Shown here: one piece after another, positions 33,496-42,315 of the stretch
Layout: the number at the start of each line of letters is the position of its first letter
How positions within the stretch are numbered: the stretch's first letter is position 1
Assembly (NCBI RefSeq): GCF_000018405.1
Contig: NC_009943.1
Coordinates: 933,001 to 997,000, forward strand
Length of the DNA stretch: 64,000 nucleotides
DNA from: Desulfosudis oleivorans Hxd3
GTDB taxonomy: Bacteria > Desulfobacterota > Desulfobacteria > Desulfobacterales > Desulfosudaceae
Direction: 5' to 3'
Translations under genes and position numbers: made by a program
Notes under the pieces: model-generated
What the model was told of the DNA's origin: nothing
The model's database searches: none
Seen by the model: only the letters and a program-made list of their open reading frames with translations

Positions 33496-34647
33496 ATGAA
33501 AAAGAGTATCCTGGCAACAGCGGCAGTGCTGGTTGTCATGCTGATGTGCGGCGGCATGCTTTACGCCGCTTCGGACGATTACCGGGTGGGGTGTATTTTT
33601 TCCGTTACCGGCAAGGCCTCATGGCTGGGTGAACCGGAAAAAAAGACCGCGGAAATGCTGGCTGAAAAAATCAACGCCGCCGGCGGTATCAACGGTCACA
33701 AGCTGAAATTATATATCGAGGATGACCAGGGCGACAACACCCGGGCGGTCAACGCGGCAAAGAAACTGATCAACAGGGACAAGGTATGCGCCATTATCGG
33801 GCCGTCGGTTTCCGGCGCCACCATGGCGATTCTTCCGGTCATGCAGGAAGCCGAGATCCCGCTGGTCTCCTGCGCGGCCGCCGCGGTTATTGTCGAGCCA
33901 GTGGCCGAGAGGAAATGGATTTTCAAGACCCCCCAGAAAGACAGTGACGCCGTACGGCGCATTTACGAGCACATGATCTCCAGGGGCATCAAGGATGTGG
34001 GGCTGATTACCGGAACCACCGGTTTCGGTAATGCCGGACGCACCCAGCTCAAGGACCTGGCCCCAGAATACAAGATGAACATTGTGGCCGATGAAACCTA
34101 CGGCCCGGCCGACACGGACATGACCGCCCAGCTGGTCAACATCCGCAACGCCAAGGCCCAGGCCGTTATCAACTGGTCCATCGTACCGGCCCAGTCCATT
34201 GTTCCCAAGAACATGAAACAGCTGAACATGACGATTCCGTTGTACCAGAGCCACGGTTTTGGCAACATTAAATACGTGGAAGCCGCCGGGGAAGCCGCTG
34301 AAGGGATTATCTTTCCCGCCGGCCGGCTGCTGGCCGTGGACACCCTTTCCGGCGACAATCCCCAGAAAGCCCTGCTGGCCGCTTACAAGGCCGAATACGA
34401 GGCCAGGTACAATGAGCCGGTGAGCACCTTTGGCGGACATGCCTATGACGCGCTCAGCATCGTCGTAAAGGCGCTGGAAAAAGCCGGCGACGATCCGGCC
34501 AAAATTCGTGACACCATTGAGACCATTGAATTCGTGGGTACCGGCGGGGTCTTCAAGTTTTCGGCCGAAGATCACACCGGTCTGGACAAGAACGCTTTTG
34601 AAATGCTGACCGTCAAGGACGGGAAATTCGTCGTCCTGACAGACTAG
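33496..34647 (+). CDS. Branched-chain/aromatic-type ABC transporter substrate-binding protein (LivK-like)
   Basis: 383 residues with Sec signal peptide (ILATAAVLVVMLMCGGMLYA). The mature protein has the type I periplasmic binding fold of LivK/AmiC proteins: VGCIFSVTGKASWLGEPEKK, then GGINGHKLKLYIEDDQGD and IIGPSVSGATMAI. It captures the substrate for the LivHMGF importer encoded downstream. RBS is AGGAGG. A strong terminator follows, so binding protein is made in excess of the membrane parts. The ligand is uncertain; the adjacent PaaK-like ligase suggests an aromatic or branched acid or amino acid. Confidence 0.92.
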   Translation: MKKSILATAAVLVVMLMCGGMLYAASDDYRVGCIFSVTGKASWLGEPEKKTAEMLAEKINAAGGINGHKLKLYIEDDQGDNTRAVNAAKKLINRDKVCAIIGPSVSGATMAILPVMQEAEIPLVSCAAAAVIVEPVAERKWIFKTPQKDSDAVRRIYEHMISRGIKDVGLITGTTGFGNAGRTQLKDLAPEYKMNIVADETYGPADTDMTAQLVNIRNAKAQAVINWSIVPAQSIVPKNMKQLNMTIPLYQSHGFGNIKYVEAAGEAAEGIIFPAGRLLAVDTLSGDNPQKALLAAYKAEYEARYNEPVSTFGGHAYDALSIVVKALEKAGDDPAKIRDTIETIEFVGTGGVFKFSAEDHTGLDKNAFEMLTVKDGKFVVLTD

Positions 34648-34668
34648 TCTCCGATACGGATGATGTAT

Positions 34669-34700
34669 GCGTGGGGGGAGACTTCCCCCCACGCTTTTTT
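34669..34700 (+). terminator. Intrinsic terminator after the livK-like gene
   Basis: GCGTGGGGGGA pairs with TCCCCCCACGC around GACT, followed by TTTTTT. A textbook Rho-independent terminator, 22 bases after the stop. Confidence 0.92.
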
Positions 34701-34707
34701 AGTTTCC

Positions 34708-34835
34708 GCCCATAAATGGCCCTTTTCCGCAATCTCTGCGTCGAACTGCGGGGCAGCTTGTGCGGCGTACACCGGGTACGCCTTCAGCCTCCACTTGTTC
34801 TCCTTGATCTTGCGAAAAAATTCACATTTATGGGC
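34708..34835. repeat. 128-bp element with inverted ends (GCCCATAAATG)
   Basis: Ends GCCCATAAATG and CATTTATGGGC are perfect 11-bp inverted repeats. The interior (CTGCGTCG..., GCGTAC...GTACGC, CTTGATCTTGCG) resembles the elements at 38643 and 62693, so it belongs to the same loose family. Non-coding. Confidence 0.75.
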
Positions 34836-34923
34836 TGGAAACACCGGATGGTGCCACCCATGTAAAACGGATGGACACTTTTATGACAGGGGCGGCGGCC
34901 CCTGAAGCGTTGGATCAAGAGCA

Positions 34924-35826
34924 ATGGACGTAAGCGGGCCTTTTTCGGATTTTCTGCAGTTCCTCTTCATGGGGGTTCAGCGGGGCTGCATCTACGCCAT
35001 GGTGGCCATGGGGTTTAACATCATTTACAACTCCACCGGCATCATCAACTTCGCGCAGGGGGAGTTCGTTGTGCTGGGCGGCCTGATGATGGTCACCCTG
35101 ACAATGGCCTCTCACCTGCCCATGCCCGTGGCCTTTCTGCTGACCGCTGTTTTTGTCATGGCGGTGGGCGTCCTGATGGAGCGGACCACCATCAACCCGG
35201 TGAAGAACCCCTCGGTGCTGCGGCTGATCATCATCACCATCGCGGTTTCCATCCTGATTCGCGGTATTGCCATGCTGGTCTGGGGCAAGGAGTCCCACCA
35301 CATGCGCCACTTTTCCAGCGAAGAGAGTATTAATGTGCTGGGCGCCACGATTCTTCCCCAGACGCTGTGGATTATCGGCATGCTGGTTGTGACCGTGGGC
35401 GTGTTTGTCTATTTTTTCAATTACACCATGACCGGTAAAAGCATGCGGGCCTGCGCCATCAACCGGGACGCGGCCCGCCTGGCCGGGATCAACGACCGGA
35501 AAATGATCATGCTGTCCTTTGCCCTTTCCGCCGGTATCGGGGCCATTGCCGGCATCATCATCACGCCGGTGATCCAGATGGATTATGCCCGGGGCGCGCT
35601 GCTGGGCCTCAAGGGGTTTGGTGCCGCCGTGGTGGGCGGCCTGGGAAACAGTTTTGGCGCCGTGGCCGCGGGCCTGCTGCTGGGCATTATCGAGGCCATG
35701 GCCGCGGGATACATCTCCTCTCACTACATGGACGCCGCGGCCCTTTTTATCCTGCTGATTGTCCTGTTTGTCCGCCCCAGCGGACTTTTCGGCAACCGGG
35801 AGGCGGCCAGATTTAAAGAATTTTAA
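34924..35826 (+). CDS. livH: Branched-chain amino acid-type ABC permease LivH-like
   Basis: 300 residues, about eight hydrophobic helices. Family motifs: GLMMVTLTMAS-type helices after INFAQGEFVVLGG near residue 40, and the ATPase-contact loop KSMRACAINRDAARLAGIN near 175. Half of the membrane channel for the Liv-type importer. The start ATG at 34924 has only a weak ribosome site. It is separated from livM by a 272-bp repeat element, unusual for this otherwise compact operon. Confidence 0.93.
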   Translation: MDVSGPFSDFLQFLFMGVQRGCIYAMVAMGFNIIYNSTGIINFAQGEFVVLGGLMMVTLTMASHLPMPVAFLLTAVFVMAVGVLMERTTINPVKNPSVLRLIIITIAVSILIRGIAMLVWGKESHHMRHFSSEESINVLGATILPQTLWIIGMLVVTVGVFVYFFNYTMTGKSMRACAINRDAARLAGINDRKMIMLSFALSAGIGAIAGIIITPVIQMDYARGALLGLKGFGAAVVGGLGNSFGAVAAGLLLGIIEAMAAGYISSHYMDAAALFILLIVLFVRPSGLFGNREAARFKEF

Positions 35827-36096
35827 CCCGAATATCTCATGAAATTTTTCGACATGTATAAGATTTTTTATGAAAAGCAGTATATTAAAGTAAAATTCAA
35901 GCGATTTCTAAAAATACAAACTGTCACGGGCGACTTGAGGCATTTTATGCTAATTTTATGTCGAAAAATTTCACCCTTCGGGCGAGTCGCCTTGGCCGCA
36001 TCTGCTGTGTTGCGGAACATTCGCGGTAGATTGACTACAGCTTCATGTCCCGCGCCTTGCATCTGCGGCCAAATCAACTCGTGAAATATCCAGGTT
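35825..36096. repeat. 272-bp MITE-like insertion between livH and livM
   Basis: Ends AACCCGAATATCTCATGA and TCGTGAAATATCCAGGTT are inverted repeats matching at 14 of 18 positions. Inside, TGAAATTTTTCGACAT (35840-35855) pairs with 35958-35973, and GGCCGCA with TGCGGCC further on. No credible gene lies within. The right end supplies the AGG before the livM start. Confidence 0.7.
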
Positions 36097-36100
36097 ATAA

Positions 36101-37108
36101 ATGGGCATACGACACTACATTGGACTGCTGGTGCTGCTGCTGCTGATCGCGGCCACGCCGCTGGCCGTCCGCAACGATTACTACCTGGGCCTGCTGGTGT
36201 TTGCCGGTCTTAACTGCCTGGCCTGCATCGGCCTGTCGCTGCTGATGGGGTATGCCGGCCAGATTTCCCTGGGCCACGCGGCCTTTATCGGCATCGGCGC
36301 TTATGTGTCCGGGTACCTGACGGTAAGGATGGACGTGGGCATCTGGCCGGCCATGGTCGCCGGCGTGGGGGCGTGCATGCTCATGGCCCTGGTCATCGGG
36401 GTCCCCGCCCTGAAGCTCCGGGGCCACTACCTGGCCATGGCCACGCTGGGATTTGGCGAAATCGTCTATATCGTGGCCGTGGCCGCCATCGGCATCACCG
36501 GCGGACCGGAGGGAATCAACAGCATTCCCAAACTGCACCTGTTCAACTATGTGCTCAAATCGGACACCCGGTTTTTCTATTTCACCTGGGCCATGGTTTT
36601 CCTGGGGCTGTTTTTCGCGCTCAACCTTATTCATTCGCGAGTGGGCCGGGGCCTGATGGCGGTCCACGGCAGCGAGGACGCGGCCGGGTCCCTGGGGGTG
36701 AACACCGCCCGCTACAAGATCCAGGTTTTTGTGTTAAGCGCGGTTTACGCGGGCCTGGCCGGCTGTCTTTACGCCCACTACGTGAACTACATTGATCCCG
36801 GCCCCTTTGGCGTCATGCACTCGGTGCTGCTGGTCACCATGGTGGCCGTGGGCGGCATTCACCACATCTGGGGGGCCGTGGGCGGCGCGCTGTTTCTGTC
36901 ACTGCTGCCGGACATGCTTTCCCTGCTGTCCGAGTATTTCGAGGGCACGGGCATTCAATACCGGTCCGATTACGACACCCTGGTTTACGGGGCGATCCTG
37001 CTGCTGGTCATGCTTTTTCTGCCGGAAGGGATCGCCGGCGGGCTGAACGACCTGTTGAAAAAGGCAAAACAGATGGTGCGCCCTGGTACCGCCGGGACGG
37101 AAAAGTGA
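36101..37108 (+). CDS. livM: Branched-chain amino acid-type ABC permease LivM-like
   Basis: 335 residues, highly hydrophobic, with LivM motifs GYAGQISLGHAAFIGIGAY near residue 47 and the cytoplasmic coupling loop GRGLMAVHGSEDAAGSLGV near 185. Pairs with LivH to form the channel. The gene begins 4 bases after the inserted repeat element, whose end provides its ribosome site. It overlaps livG by 4 bases. C-terminal tail is Lys-rich. Confidence 0.94.
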   Translation: MGIRHYIGLLVLLLLIAATPLAVRNDYYLGLLVFAGLNCLACIGLSLLMGYAGQISLGHAAFIGIGAYVSGYLTVRMDVGIWPAMVAGVGACMLMALVIGVPALKLRGHYLAMATLGFGEIVYIVAVAAIGITGGPEGINSIPKLHLFNYVLKSDTRFFYFTWAMVFLGLFFALNLIHSRVGRGLMAVHGSEDAAGSLGVNTARYKIQVFVLSAVYAGLAGCLYAHYVNYIDPGPFGVMHSVLLVTMVAVGGIHHIWGAVGGALFLSLLPDMLSLLSEYFEGTGIQYRSDYDTLVYGAILLLVMLFLPEGIAGGLNDLLKKAKQMVRPGTAGTEK

Positions 37109-37866
37109 ACGAACGCATACTGGAAATAAGGTCGCTTCGCAAGGAGTTCGGCGGCGTGGTGGCGGTAAAGGACCTGGACCTGTCCGTGGACCGGGGCAGC
37201 ATCACCGCGCTCATCGGTCCCAACGGGGCGGGCAAGACCACGGTGTTTCACATGATCACCGGGTTTCTCCGGCCCACCCGGGGTGACATTACCTTTGACG
37301 GGGTCGCGCTTCAGGGCCGCCCGGTTTACACGATTGCGGAAATGGCCATCGCCCGGACGTTTCAGAATGTTCAGATCTTTTCCAACATGAGCGCGCTGGA
37401 AAACGTCATGGTGGGCCGGCACCTGCGGTCACGATCGGGTTTTCTGGGATCTTTGCTGGTGCCGCCGTTTTTCCGGCGCGAGGAAAAGGAGATTCGAAAG
37501 GCCGCGGCCCGGTGGCTGGAATTTGTCGGTCTGGGCGATCTGGCCCGGCTGCCGGCGGGCAGCCTGCCCCTGGGCAGCCAGCGGATGCTTGAGATTGCCA
37601 GGGCGCTGGCCATGGAACCCAAAATGATTCTGCTGGACGAACCGGCATCCGGGCTGAATGCCAGGGAAACGGTGGCCATGGGGGAACTGGTCCGGGAGAT
37701 CCGCGAAATGGGGATCACGGTGGTGCTGGTGGAGCACGACATGGAGCTGGTCATGGATATCTCCGACCAGGTGAACGTGATCAATTTCGGCAGCCTGATC
37801 GCCCGGGGAACGCCCCGTGAGATCCAGGCCAACCCGGAGGTGATTGCCGCCTATCTCGGGGAATAG
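37105..37866 (+). CDS. livG: ABC transporter ATP-binding protein LivG-like
   Basis: 253 residues starting with GTG, overlapping livM by 4 bases. Walker A is GPNGAGKTT. The signature region is LPLGSQRMLEIARAL, a variant of LSGGQ that is common in LivG. Walker B is MILLDEPASGLN, and the switch His is in VVLVEHDMELVM. One of two ATPases powering the Liv-type importer. Confidence 0.95.
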   Translation: MNERILEIRSLRKEFGGVVAVKDLDLSVDRGSITALIGPNGAGKTTVFHMITGFLRPTRGDITFDGVALQGRPVYTIAEMAIARTFQNVQIFSNMSALENVMVGRHLRSRSGFLGSLLVPPFFRREEKEIRKAAARWLEFVGLGDLARLPAGSLPLGSQRMLEIARALAMEPKMILLDEPASGLNARETVAMGELVREIREMGITVVLVEHDMELVMDISDQVNVINFGSLIARGTPREIQANPEVIAAYLGE

Positions 37867-37900
37867 CCCGGATCGGCAGCGGCGGTAAGGTTATAATAGA

Positions 37901-38638
37901 ATGCTTCGAATTCAGAACATCAACAGCTACTACGGCCTGGCCCATGTGTTGAAGAATGTGTCGCTTCACATCAACAGGGGTGAAACCGTTACCCTGATCG
38001 GCGCCAACGGCGCGGGCAAGACCACCCTGCTGCGCTCCATCAGCGGGCTTCAGGCGATTCGGGGTGGCAAGGTGTTTTTGGAGGGAAAAGAGATCACCCA
38101 GGTGCCGGTTGAAAAAAAGGTCCGCATGGGCATTGCCCAGGTGCCGGAAGGGCGCCAGATCTTCTGGCCCATGACCGTTTTTGAAAACCTGGAGATGGGC
38201 GGGTTCCTGGTTTACAAGATGCACGGCCGCCGTCAGCTGATTGCCACCATAGAAGAGATGTTCGATGTCTTTCCGGTGCTGCGGAATCGCCGGAAGCAGT
38301 ATGCCGGCTCCCTGAGCGGCGGCGAACAGCAGATGCTGGCCATTGCCATGGCCCTGATGCTGCGGCCCCGGCTGCTGCTGCTGGACGAGCCGTCCATGGG
38401 CCTGGCCCCGCTGATTGTGCGGGAGATATTCCAGATTCTGGACCGGCTGAAAAAGGAGAACGACCTGACCGTGCTGCTGGTGGAGCAGAACGCCCGGGTG
38501 GCGTTGAATTTTGCCGACCGCGGCTACGTGATGGAGACCGGCCGGATCATTCTGGAGGATTCGGCATCGGCCCTGCTGGCCAACCAGGAGGTCAAGCGGG
38601 CCTACCTGGGCAGGGACCAGAAAGAGATATGGGAGTAG
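37901..38638 (+). CDS. livF: ABC transporter ATP-binding protein LivF-like
   Basis: 245 residues. Walker A GANGAGKTTLL, LivF-type loop VPEGRQIFWPMTVFENLEMGG, canonical signature LSGGEQQMLAIAMAL, Walker B LLLLDEPSMGLAP. Second ATPase of the importer, starting 34 bases after livG. Its stop is followed after four bases by a repeat element that separates it from the ligase gene. Confidence 0.95.
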   Translation: MLRIQNINSYYGLAHVLKNVSLHINRGETVTLIGANGAGKTTLLRSISGLQAIRGGKVFLEGKEITQVPVEKKVRMGIAQVPEGRQIFWPMTVFENLEMGGFLVYKMHGRRQLIATIEEMFDVFPVLRNRRKQYAGSLSGGEQQMLAIAMALMLRPRLLLLDEPSMGLAPLIVREIFQILDRLKKENDLTVLLVEQNARVALNFADRGYVMETGRIILEDSASALLANQEVKRAYLGRDQKEIWE

Positions 38639-38642
38639 TTTT

Positions 38643-38766
38643 GGCGACTTCGTAAAAAGCCCAATTTCTGTGTTGCGCCGCATCCCTCGTCACTGCGGCG
38701 TACGACAGGTACGCCTCATTCCTCGGGATTTGCGCGCCTTGAACTTGGACTTTTTACAAAGTCGCC
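38643..38766. repeat. 124-bp element with inverted ends (GGCGACTTCGTAAAAAG)
   Basis: Ends GGCGACTTCGTAAAAAGCCC and GGACTTTTTACAAAGTCGCC are inverted repeats with two mismatches. The interior is about 90% identical by eye to 62695-62813. It may also stop transcription after livF. Confidence 0.85.
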
Positions 38767-38903
38767 TGGTGAGATGATTAACTTTGGAGCGCAGCCTGTT
38801 TAGCGGCATCTGTTTATGTCGGAAAAACCGCATGGAATATGCGGGGTGGTGTAATATATTGCTTTAAACGCGGCCACGTGCCTGTAAAAACCGGAGGGAC
38901 CGG

Positions 38904-40199
38904 ATGAGCAATTTCTGGGATCAACAGAACGAGTGCATGGATCGCGAGGCGATCCGGCAGGTTCAGCTTGAGCGGCTTCAGGCAACGCTGAACCGGGTGT
39001 ATAAGAACGTTCGGCACTACCGCCAGGCATTCCGGGAAATCGATTTTGTGCCCGATGATCTGACCGACCTGGATCACCTGACCCGGCTGCCCCTTACCAC
39101 CCGGGCGATACTGCGGGAGAACTATCCCTACGACATGTTTGCCGTTCCCCTTCGTGAGGTGGTGCGGCTGCACGCCCCGGCCCTGACCATGGACAAGCCC
39201 CAGGTGGTGGGGTTTACCGCGAACGACCTGAAAAACTGGGGCATGCTCATGGCCAGGGGCCTTTCTTCCGTGGGTGTGAACAACGAGGACGTGGTGCAGG
39301 TGGCCCTGGTGCCGGGCAAACTGATCGGCCCCTTTGGATTGCAGCTGGGTACCGAGCAGATCGGGGCCTCGGTGATTCCCATGTCCGTGGGCCGGCTGGC
39401 CAGCCAGTCGAAAGTCATGCGCGATTTCCGGGCCACTGCCTTTGTTTCCACCCCCACCTTTGCCATGCGCCTGATCGACGAGATGGAACACCAGAACATC
39501 AGCGTGATGGACCTGTCTTTAAAATACGGCATCTTCGGCTCCGAGCCCTGGTCTGAAGCCACCCGCACCGAGCTGGAATCGGCCCTGCGGATCACGGCCA
39601 CCGATGTTTACGGGCTCAAGGAGGTGTTCGGCCCCGGCCTGGCCTGGGAGTGCCCGGCGAAAAACGGCCTTCACCTGTTCGAGGACCATTTTATTCCGGA
39701 AATCATCGACCCGCAGACCGCAAAACCCCTGCCGCCGGGAAGCGAAGGCGAGCTGGTGATCACCACCCTGACCAAGGAGGCCTATCCCCTGATCCGCTTC
39801 CGCACCGGGGACCTGGCCCGCATTGATGACATCCCCTGTTCCTGCGGCCGGACCCACTGCCGCATCTCGCGTATATTCAAGCGGTGTGACGGGGCCATCG
39901 TCATGCGGGGCGGCAGCATCGTGCCGGAGCAGGTCGGGGCGTTGCTGGCCGCTGAAAACGGTCATATTCCCGACTACCAGCTCCTGGTGGAAAACCGGGG
40001 CGGGCAGGACCACCTGACGGTGCTGATCCGGATATCGGACAATATTTTCTTTGACGAGATGGGAAAGCAGCGGACTTACATGGAACGGCTGCACCGGCTG
40101 GTCAATGAGTTCCTGGGATGGGAGGCCACCATTCGCATGGTGGAGCAGGGGGCCTTTGACCCGGCGGACAGGGTGCGGGATGAACGGAATTTGCAGTAG
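38904..40199 (+). CDS. Phenylacetate-CoA ligase family protein (PaaK-like)
   Basis: 431 residues, normal PaaK length. ATP-dependent acyl-CoA synthetase of the adenylate-forming superfamily. Motifs include GFTANDLKNWGMLMARGL, adenylation core YGLKEVFGPGLAWECPAKNGLH, hinge region LIRFRTGDLARI and a Cys-rich SCGRTHCRI segment common in PaaK. RBS GGAGGG precedes the ATG. Clustered with the ACT protein and Liv importer, it likely activates an aryl- or branched-chain acid after uptake or from amino-acid breakdown. The exact acid cannot be read from the sequence. Confidence 0.9.
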   Translation: MSNFWDQQNECMDREAIRQVQLERLQATLNRVYKNVRHYRQAFREIDFVPDDLTDLDHLTRLPLTTRAILRENYPYDMFAVPLREVVRLHAPALTMDKPQVVGFTANDLKNWGMLMARGLSSVGVNNEDVVQVALVPGKLIGPFGLQLGTEQIGASVIPMSVGRLASQSKVMRDFRATAFVSTPTFAMRLIDEMEHQNISVMDLSLKYGIFGSEPWSEATRTELESALRITATDVYGLKEVFGPGLAWECPAKNGLHLFEDHFIPEIIDPQTAKPLPPGSEGELVITTLTKEAYPLIRFRTGDLARIDDIPCSCGRTHCRISRIFKRCDGAIVMRGGSIVPEQVGALLAAENGHIPDYQLLVENRGGQDHLTVLIRISDNIFFDEMGKQRTYMERLHRLVNEFLGWEATIRMVEQGAFDPADRVRDERNLQ

Positions 40200-40200
40200 G

Positions 40201-40221
40201 CGAATATTTCTGCAATATTCG
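40201..40221. repeat. Palindrome of the CCCGAATATTTC family
   Basis: CGAATATT and AATATTCG flank TCTGC immediately after the ligase stop codon; GGG follows. Related to the palindrome at 32642. Confidence 0.6.
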
Positions 40222-40246
40222 GGTAGACGCAACAGGGAGACATCAC

Positions 40247-40633
40247 ATGCCTTCAATAAAGGGAGGTCCGGACAGTAACGGCGTGAACCGGCTGGTGGCC
40301 GACGTGCTGGCCCGTCGTAAAGAAGCGGAAAAGGGGTACCGGGAACGGGCGCTTAAGCTTTTTCCACCGATCTGTGGCCACTGCGGCCGGGAGTTTTCCG
40401 GCAAACGGCTGCGCGAGCTCACCGTTCACCACAAGGACCACAATCACGATAACAATCCACCCGACGGCAGCAACTGGGAATTGCTCTGCCTGTACTGTCA
40501 TGAAAACGCCCATGGCCGGCAGGCCGTGGCCGATGCCTATGATCCATCCGGCGGCCCGGACCGGGAGCCGGCTTCCGGCTTCGGGCACAAGCCCTTTGCC
40601 GGCCTGGACACGCTGTTGAATAAAAAAGAGTAA
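40247..40633 (+). CDS. yajD: YajD-family HNH nuclease
   Basis: 128 residues. Zinc-binding pair CGHCGREF near residue 44 and CLYCHENAH near 86 frame the HNH core LTVHHKDHNHDNNPPDGSNWELLC. YajD-like proteins are small stand-alone HNH nucleases of unsettled role. RBS region AGGGAGA precedes the ATG at 40247. It lies between the ligase gene and a Lys-rich small protein; no restriction partner is adjacent. Confidence 0.9.
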   Translation: MPSIKGGPDSNGVNRLVADVLARRKEAEKGYRERALKLFPPICGHCGREFSGKRLRELTVHHKDHNHDNNPPDGSNWELLCLYCHENAHGRQAVADAYDPSGGPDREPASGFGHKPFAGLDTLLNKKE

Positions 40634-40669
40634 AAACAATAACCCGTTGTCCATACAAAGGAGTACGAA

Positions 40670-40999
40670 ATGAATCTTAAAGCCAAGCCGTATGTTGAGG
40701 CGCAGAAGAACAAAATCCAGGCAGACCTGGCGGCCCGCGTCGCGCTGTTAAAAGAGCGGGGCATAGAGGGCAAAGGCCTGGAAAAGGACCCCCGTGTCCG
40801 CAAGCTCAAGGCGGACATTCGCCAGGCCAACACCCGCCTGTCCAGTATCGTAGCCGCAGAGGAGCGCAACGCCCGGGTGGCCCAGAGCACCAAAGAAAAG
40901 GCGGCGGCCGGCAAACAGCCCAAGGCCGCCAAAAAAGTTGAAGACAAGCCTGTAAAGAAAGAGAAAAAGAAAAAAGAAAAGAAACAGGCGGAAGCCTGA
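40670..40999 (+). CDS. Small Lys/Ala-rich protein of unknown function
   Basis: 109 residues with a clear ribosome site (AAAGGAG). The first 70 residues form a charged amphipathic helix pattern (VALLKERGIEGKGLEKDPRV, RKLKADIRQANTRLSSIVAA). The last 40 are a low-complexity Lys/Ala tail with histone-H1-like KKEKKKKEKK. It could bind nucleic acid, but no family is recognised. Coding is supported by the ribosome site and a strong terminator 14 bases after the stop. Confidence 0.75.
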   Translation: MNLKAKPYVEAQKNKIQADLAARVALLKERGIEGKGLEKDPRVRKLKADIRQANTRLSSIVAAEERNARVAQSTKEKAAAGKQPKAAKKVEDKPVKKEKKKKEKKQAEA

Positions 41000-41012
41000 T
41001 CCGGTATTGCCG

Positions 41013-41045
41013 GCGGCCCGGCTCTCGCCGGGCCGCTTTCTTCTT
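41013..41045 (+). terminator. Intrinsic terminator after the Lys-rich gene
   Basis: GCGGCCCGG pairs with CCGGGCCGC around CTCTCG, followed by TTTCTTCTT. Confidence 0.85.
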
Positions 41046-41139
41046 GACAAAACCCTCCCCCGCGGCAAAAAATACACTTTCCGGTGCCGGCACCACTGCC
41101 GCGCCCGGTGGCTGGATAATTCGGCTGAAAAAGTAAAAG

Positions 41140-41169
41140 GGAGGCAGGCACAGATCTGCCTCCTTTTTT
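41140..41169. terminator. Second strong terminator-like hairpin
   Basis: GGAGGCAG pairs with CTGCCTCC around eight bases, followed by TTTTTT and preceded by AAAA, so it could work in both directions. No gene lies between it and the terminator at 41013. The rest of the gap to 41400 shows only the tpx ribosome site (AGGAGG). Confidence 0.75.
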
Positions 41170-41400
41170 CATGGTGAACGTTTGTTTACATCTCTCCTTT
41201 TTCGGGTCATATCGGCCGGTCGATATCAAGCCCAAAAGTTGCATAACACCCCTGGGGCTGGTATTATATTACAAAATTTACAGCCTGTTCCCATATTGAC
41301 CGCCGAACAGACGTATTCTGACACGACACTTCGGCAGTATAATTATTGTTTGATAATCCCCGACTTGTTCTAAATTTTCAGAGGGTAGAGGAGGCGTTGT

Positions 41401-42000
41401 ATGGCTCAAATAAAGTTCAAAGGCAACCCGATAAACACCTGCGGCGAACTGCCGAAGGTTGGAACAAAAGCCCCGGATTTTCTGCTGACCCGGACCGATC
41501 TGTCCGATTTTTCCCTGGCTGATGTGGCCGGGAAAATGGTGTTGATGAATATTTTTCCCAGTATCGATACGTCGGCCTGCTCTATGTCCGTCCGCACCTT
41601 CAATAGCCGCATCACTCAATTTTTCAAGACTGTTCTTCTGTCCATATCGCTGGATTTGCCGTTCGCCCACAAACGGTTCTGCGAAACCGAGGGGATTGAA
41701 AATGCCATTTCCGCCTCAGAGCTGCGCAACCGGAAATTCGGTGACGATTATGGCCTGCGGATAACAGACGGCCCCCTGGCCGGGCTGCTGGCGCGGGCCG
41801 TAATTGTTCTGGATGAAGCCGGAACCGTCCGCTACACTCAATTGGTGCCGGAGATCGCGCAGGAGCCGGATTATGAGGAGGCTTTGAATGCCTTGAAAAC
41901 TGCGGCCACGGAGACCGATTCCTGCACTTACACCGAAACCGCCGAGCATGCCCGCCCCTTCTCATCGGATGAGCCGTGCGATGACGGCCGGTCCGGGTAG
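41401..42000 (+). CDS. tpx: Thiol peroxidase (Tpx, atypical 2-Cys peroxiredoxin)
   Basis: 199 residues, about 30 longer than E. coli Tpx because of a polar C-terminal tail. Peroxidatic Cys is in NIFPSIDTSACSMSVRTFN, and the resolving Cys in RFCETEGIENA. Reduces hydrogen or alkyl peroxides using thioredoxin in the cytoplasm, useful to an anaerobe exposed to oxygen. RBS AGGAGG is well placed. The family usually has TPVC at the active site; here TSAC. Confidence 0.93.
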   Translation: MAQIKFKGNPINTCGELPKVGTKAPDFLLTRTDLSDFSLADVAGKMVLMNIFPSIDTSACSMSVRTFNSRITQFFKTVLLSISLDLPFAHKRFCETEGIENAISASELRNRKFGDDYGLRITDGPLAGLLARAVIVLDEAGTVRYTQLVPEIAQEPDYEEALNALKTAATETDSCTYTETAEHARPFSSDEPCDDGRSG

Positions 42001-42315
42001 CCCGGAGTTTTATCTGGAAACCATTAAAACCATTGTATAAAATTAAAAAGAGGCCCTGACCCCCCGGCCTTTTCCCAGGAACAAACCCTCACATTTATTC
42101 AGACCGCCCAATCGCCCGGCAGTTTCACGGGCCTTTAAAAACGTTGTTTTTGTGTTTATTCCAGGAACAATAAAACCTAAACAGGCTGTAAAGTTTTTGC
42201 TTGATTTATAGTATGGACTCCGATAAAGGCATATGCATATGGGAGGGGAGACCCACAAGACCTCGCCAGAATTCAGTTTTTTTATCCATACAAGTAACTA
42301 TTCCAAGGGGGAAGT
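42001..42315. other. Non-coding gap before the giant RHS gene
   Basis: AGGCC and GGCCT (42051-42070) flanked by A and T runs may end the tpx transcript in either direction. No clear promoter or riboswitch fold was recognised upstream of the RHS gene; AAGGGGGAAG at 42306-42315 is its ribosome site. Confidence 0.5.

Noticed and set aside
35839-36084. 81-codon open frame in the livH-livM gap
   Set aside because: Made up largely of the inverted-repeat element; no ribosome site and no family resemblance.
42188-42315. Riboswitch (c-di-GMP type) before the RHS gene
   Set aside because: No matching conserved core could be aligned by eye; only a ribosome site is clear.
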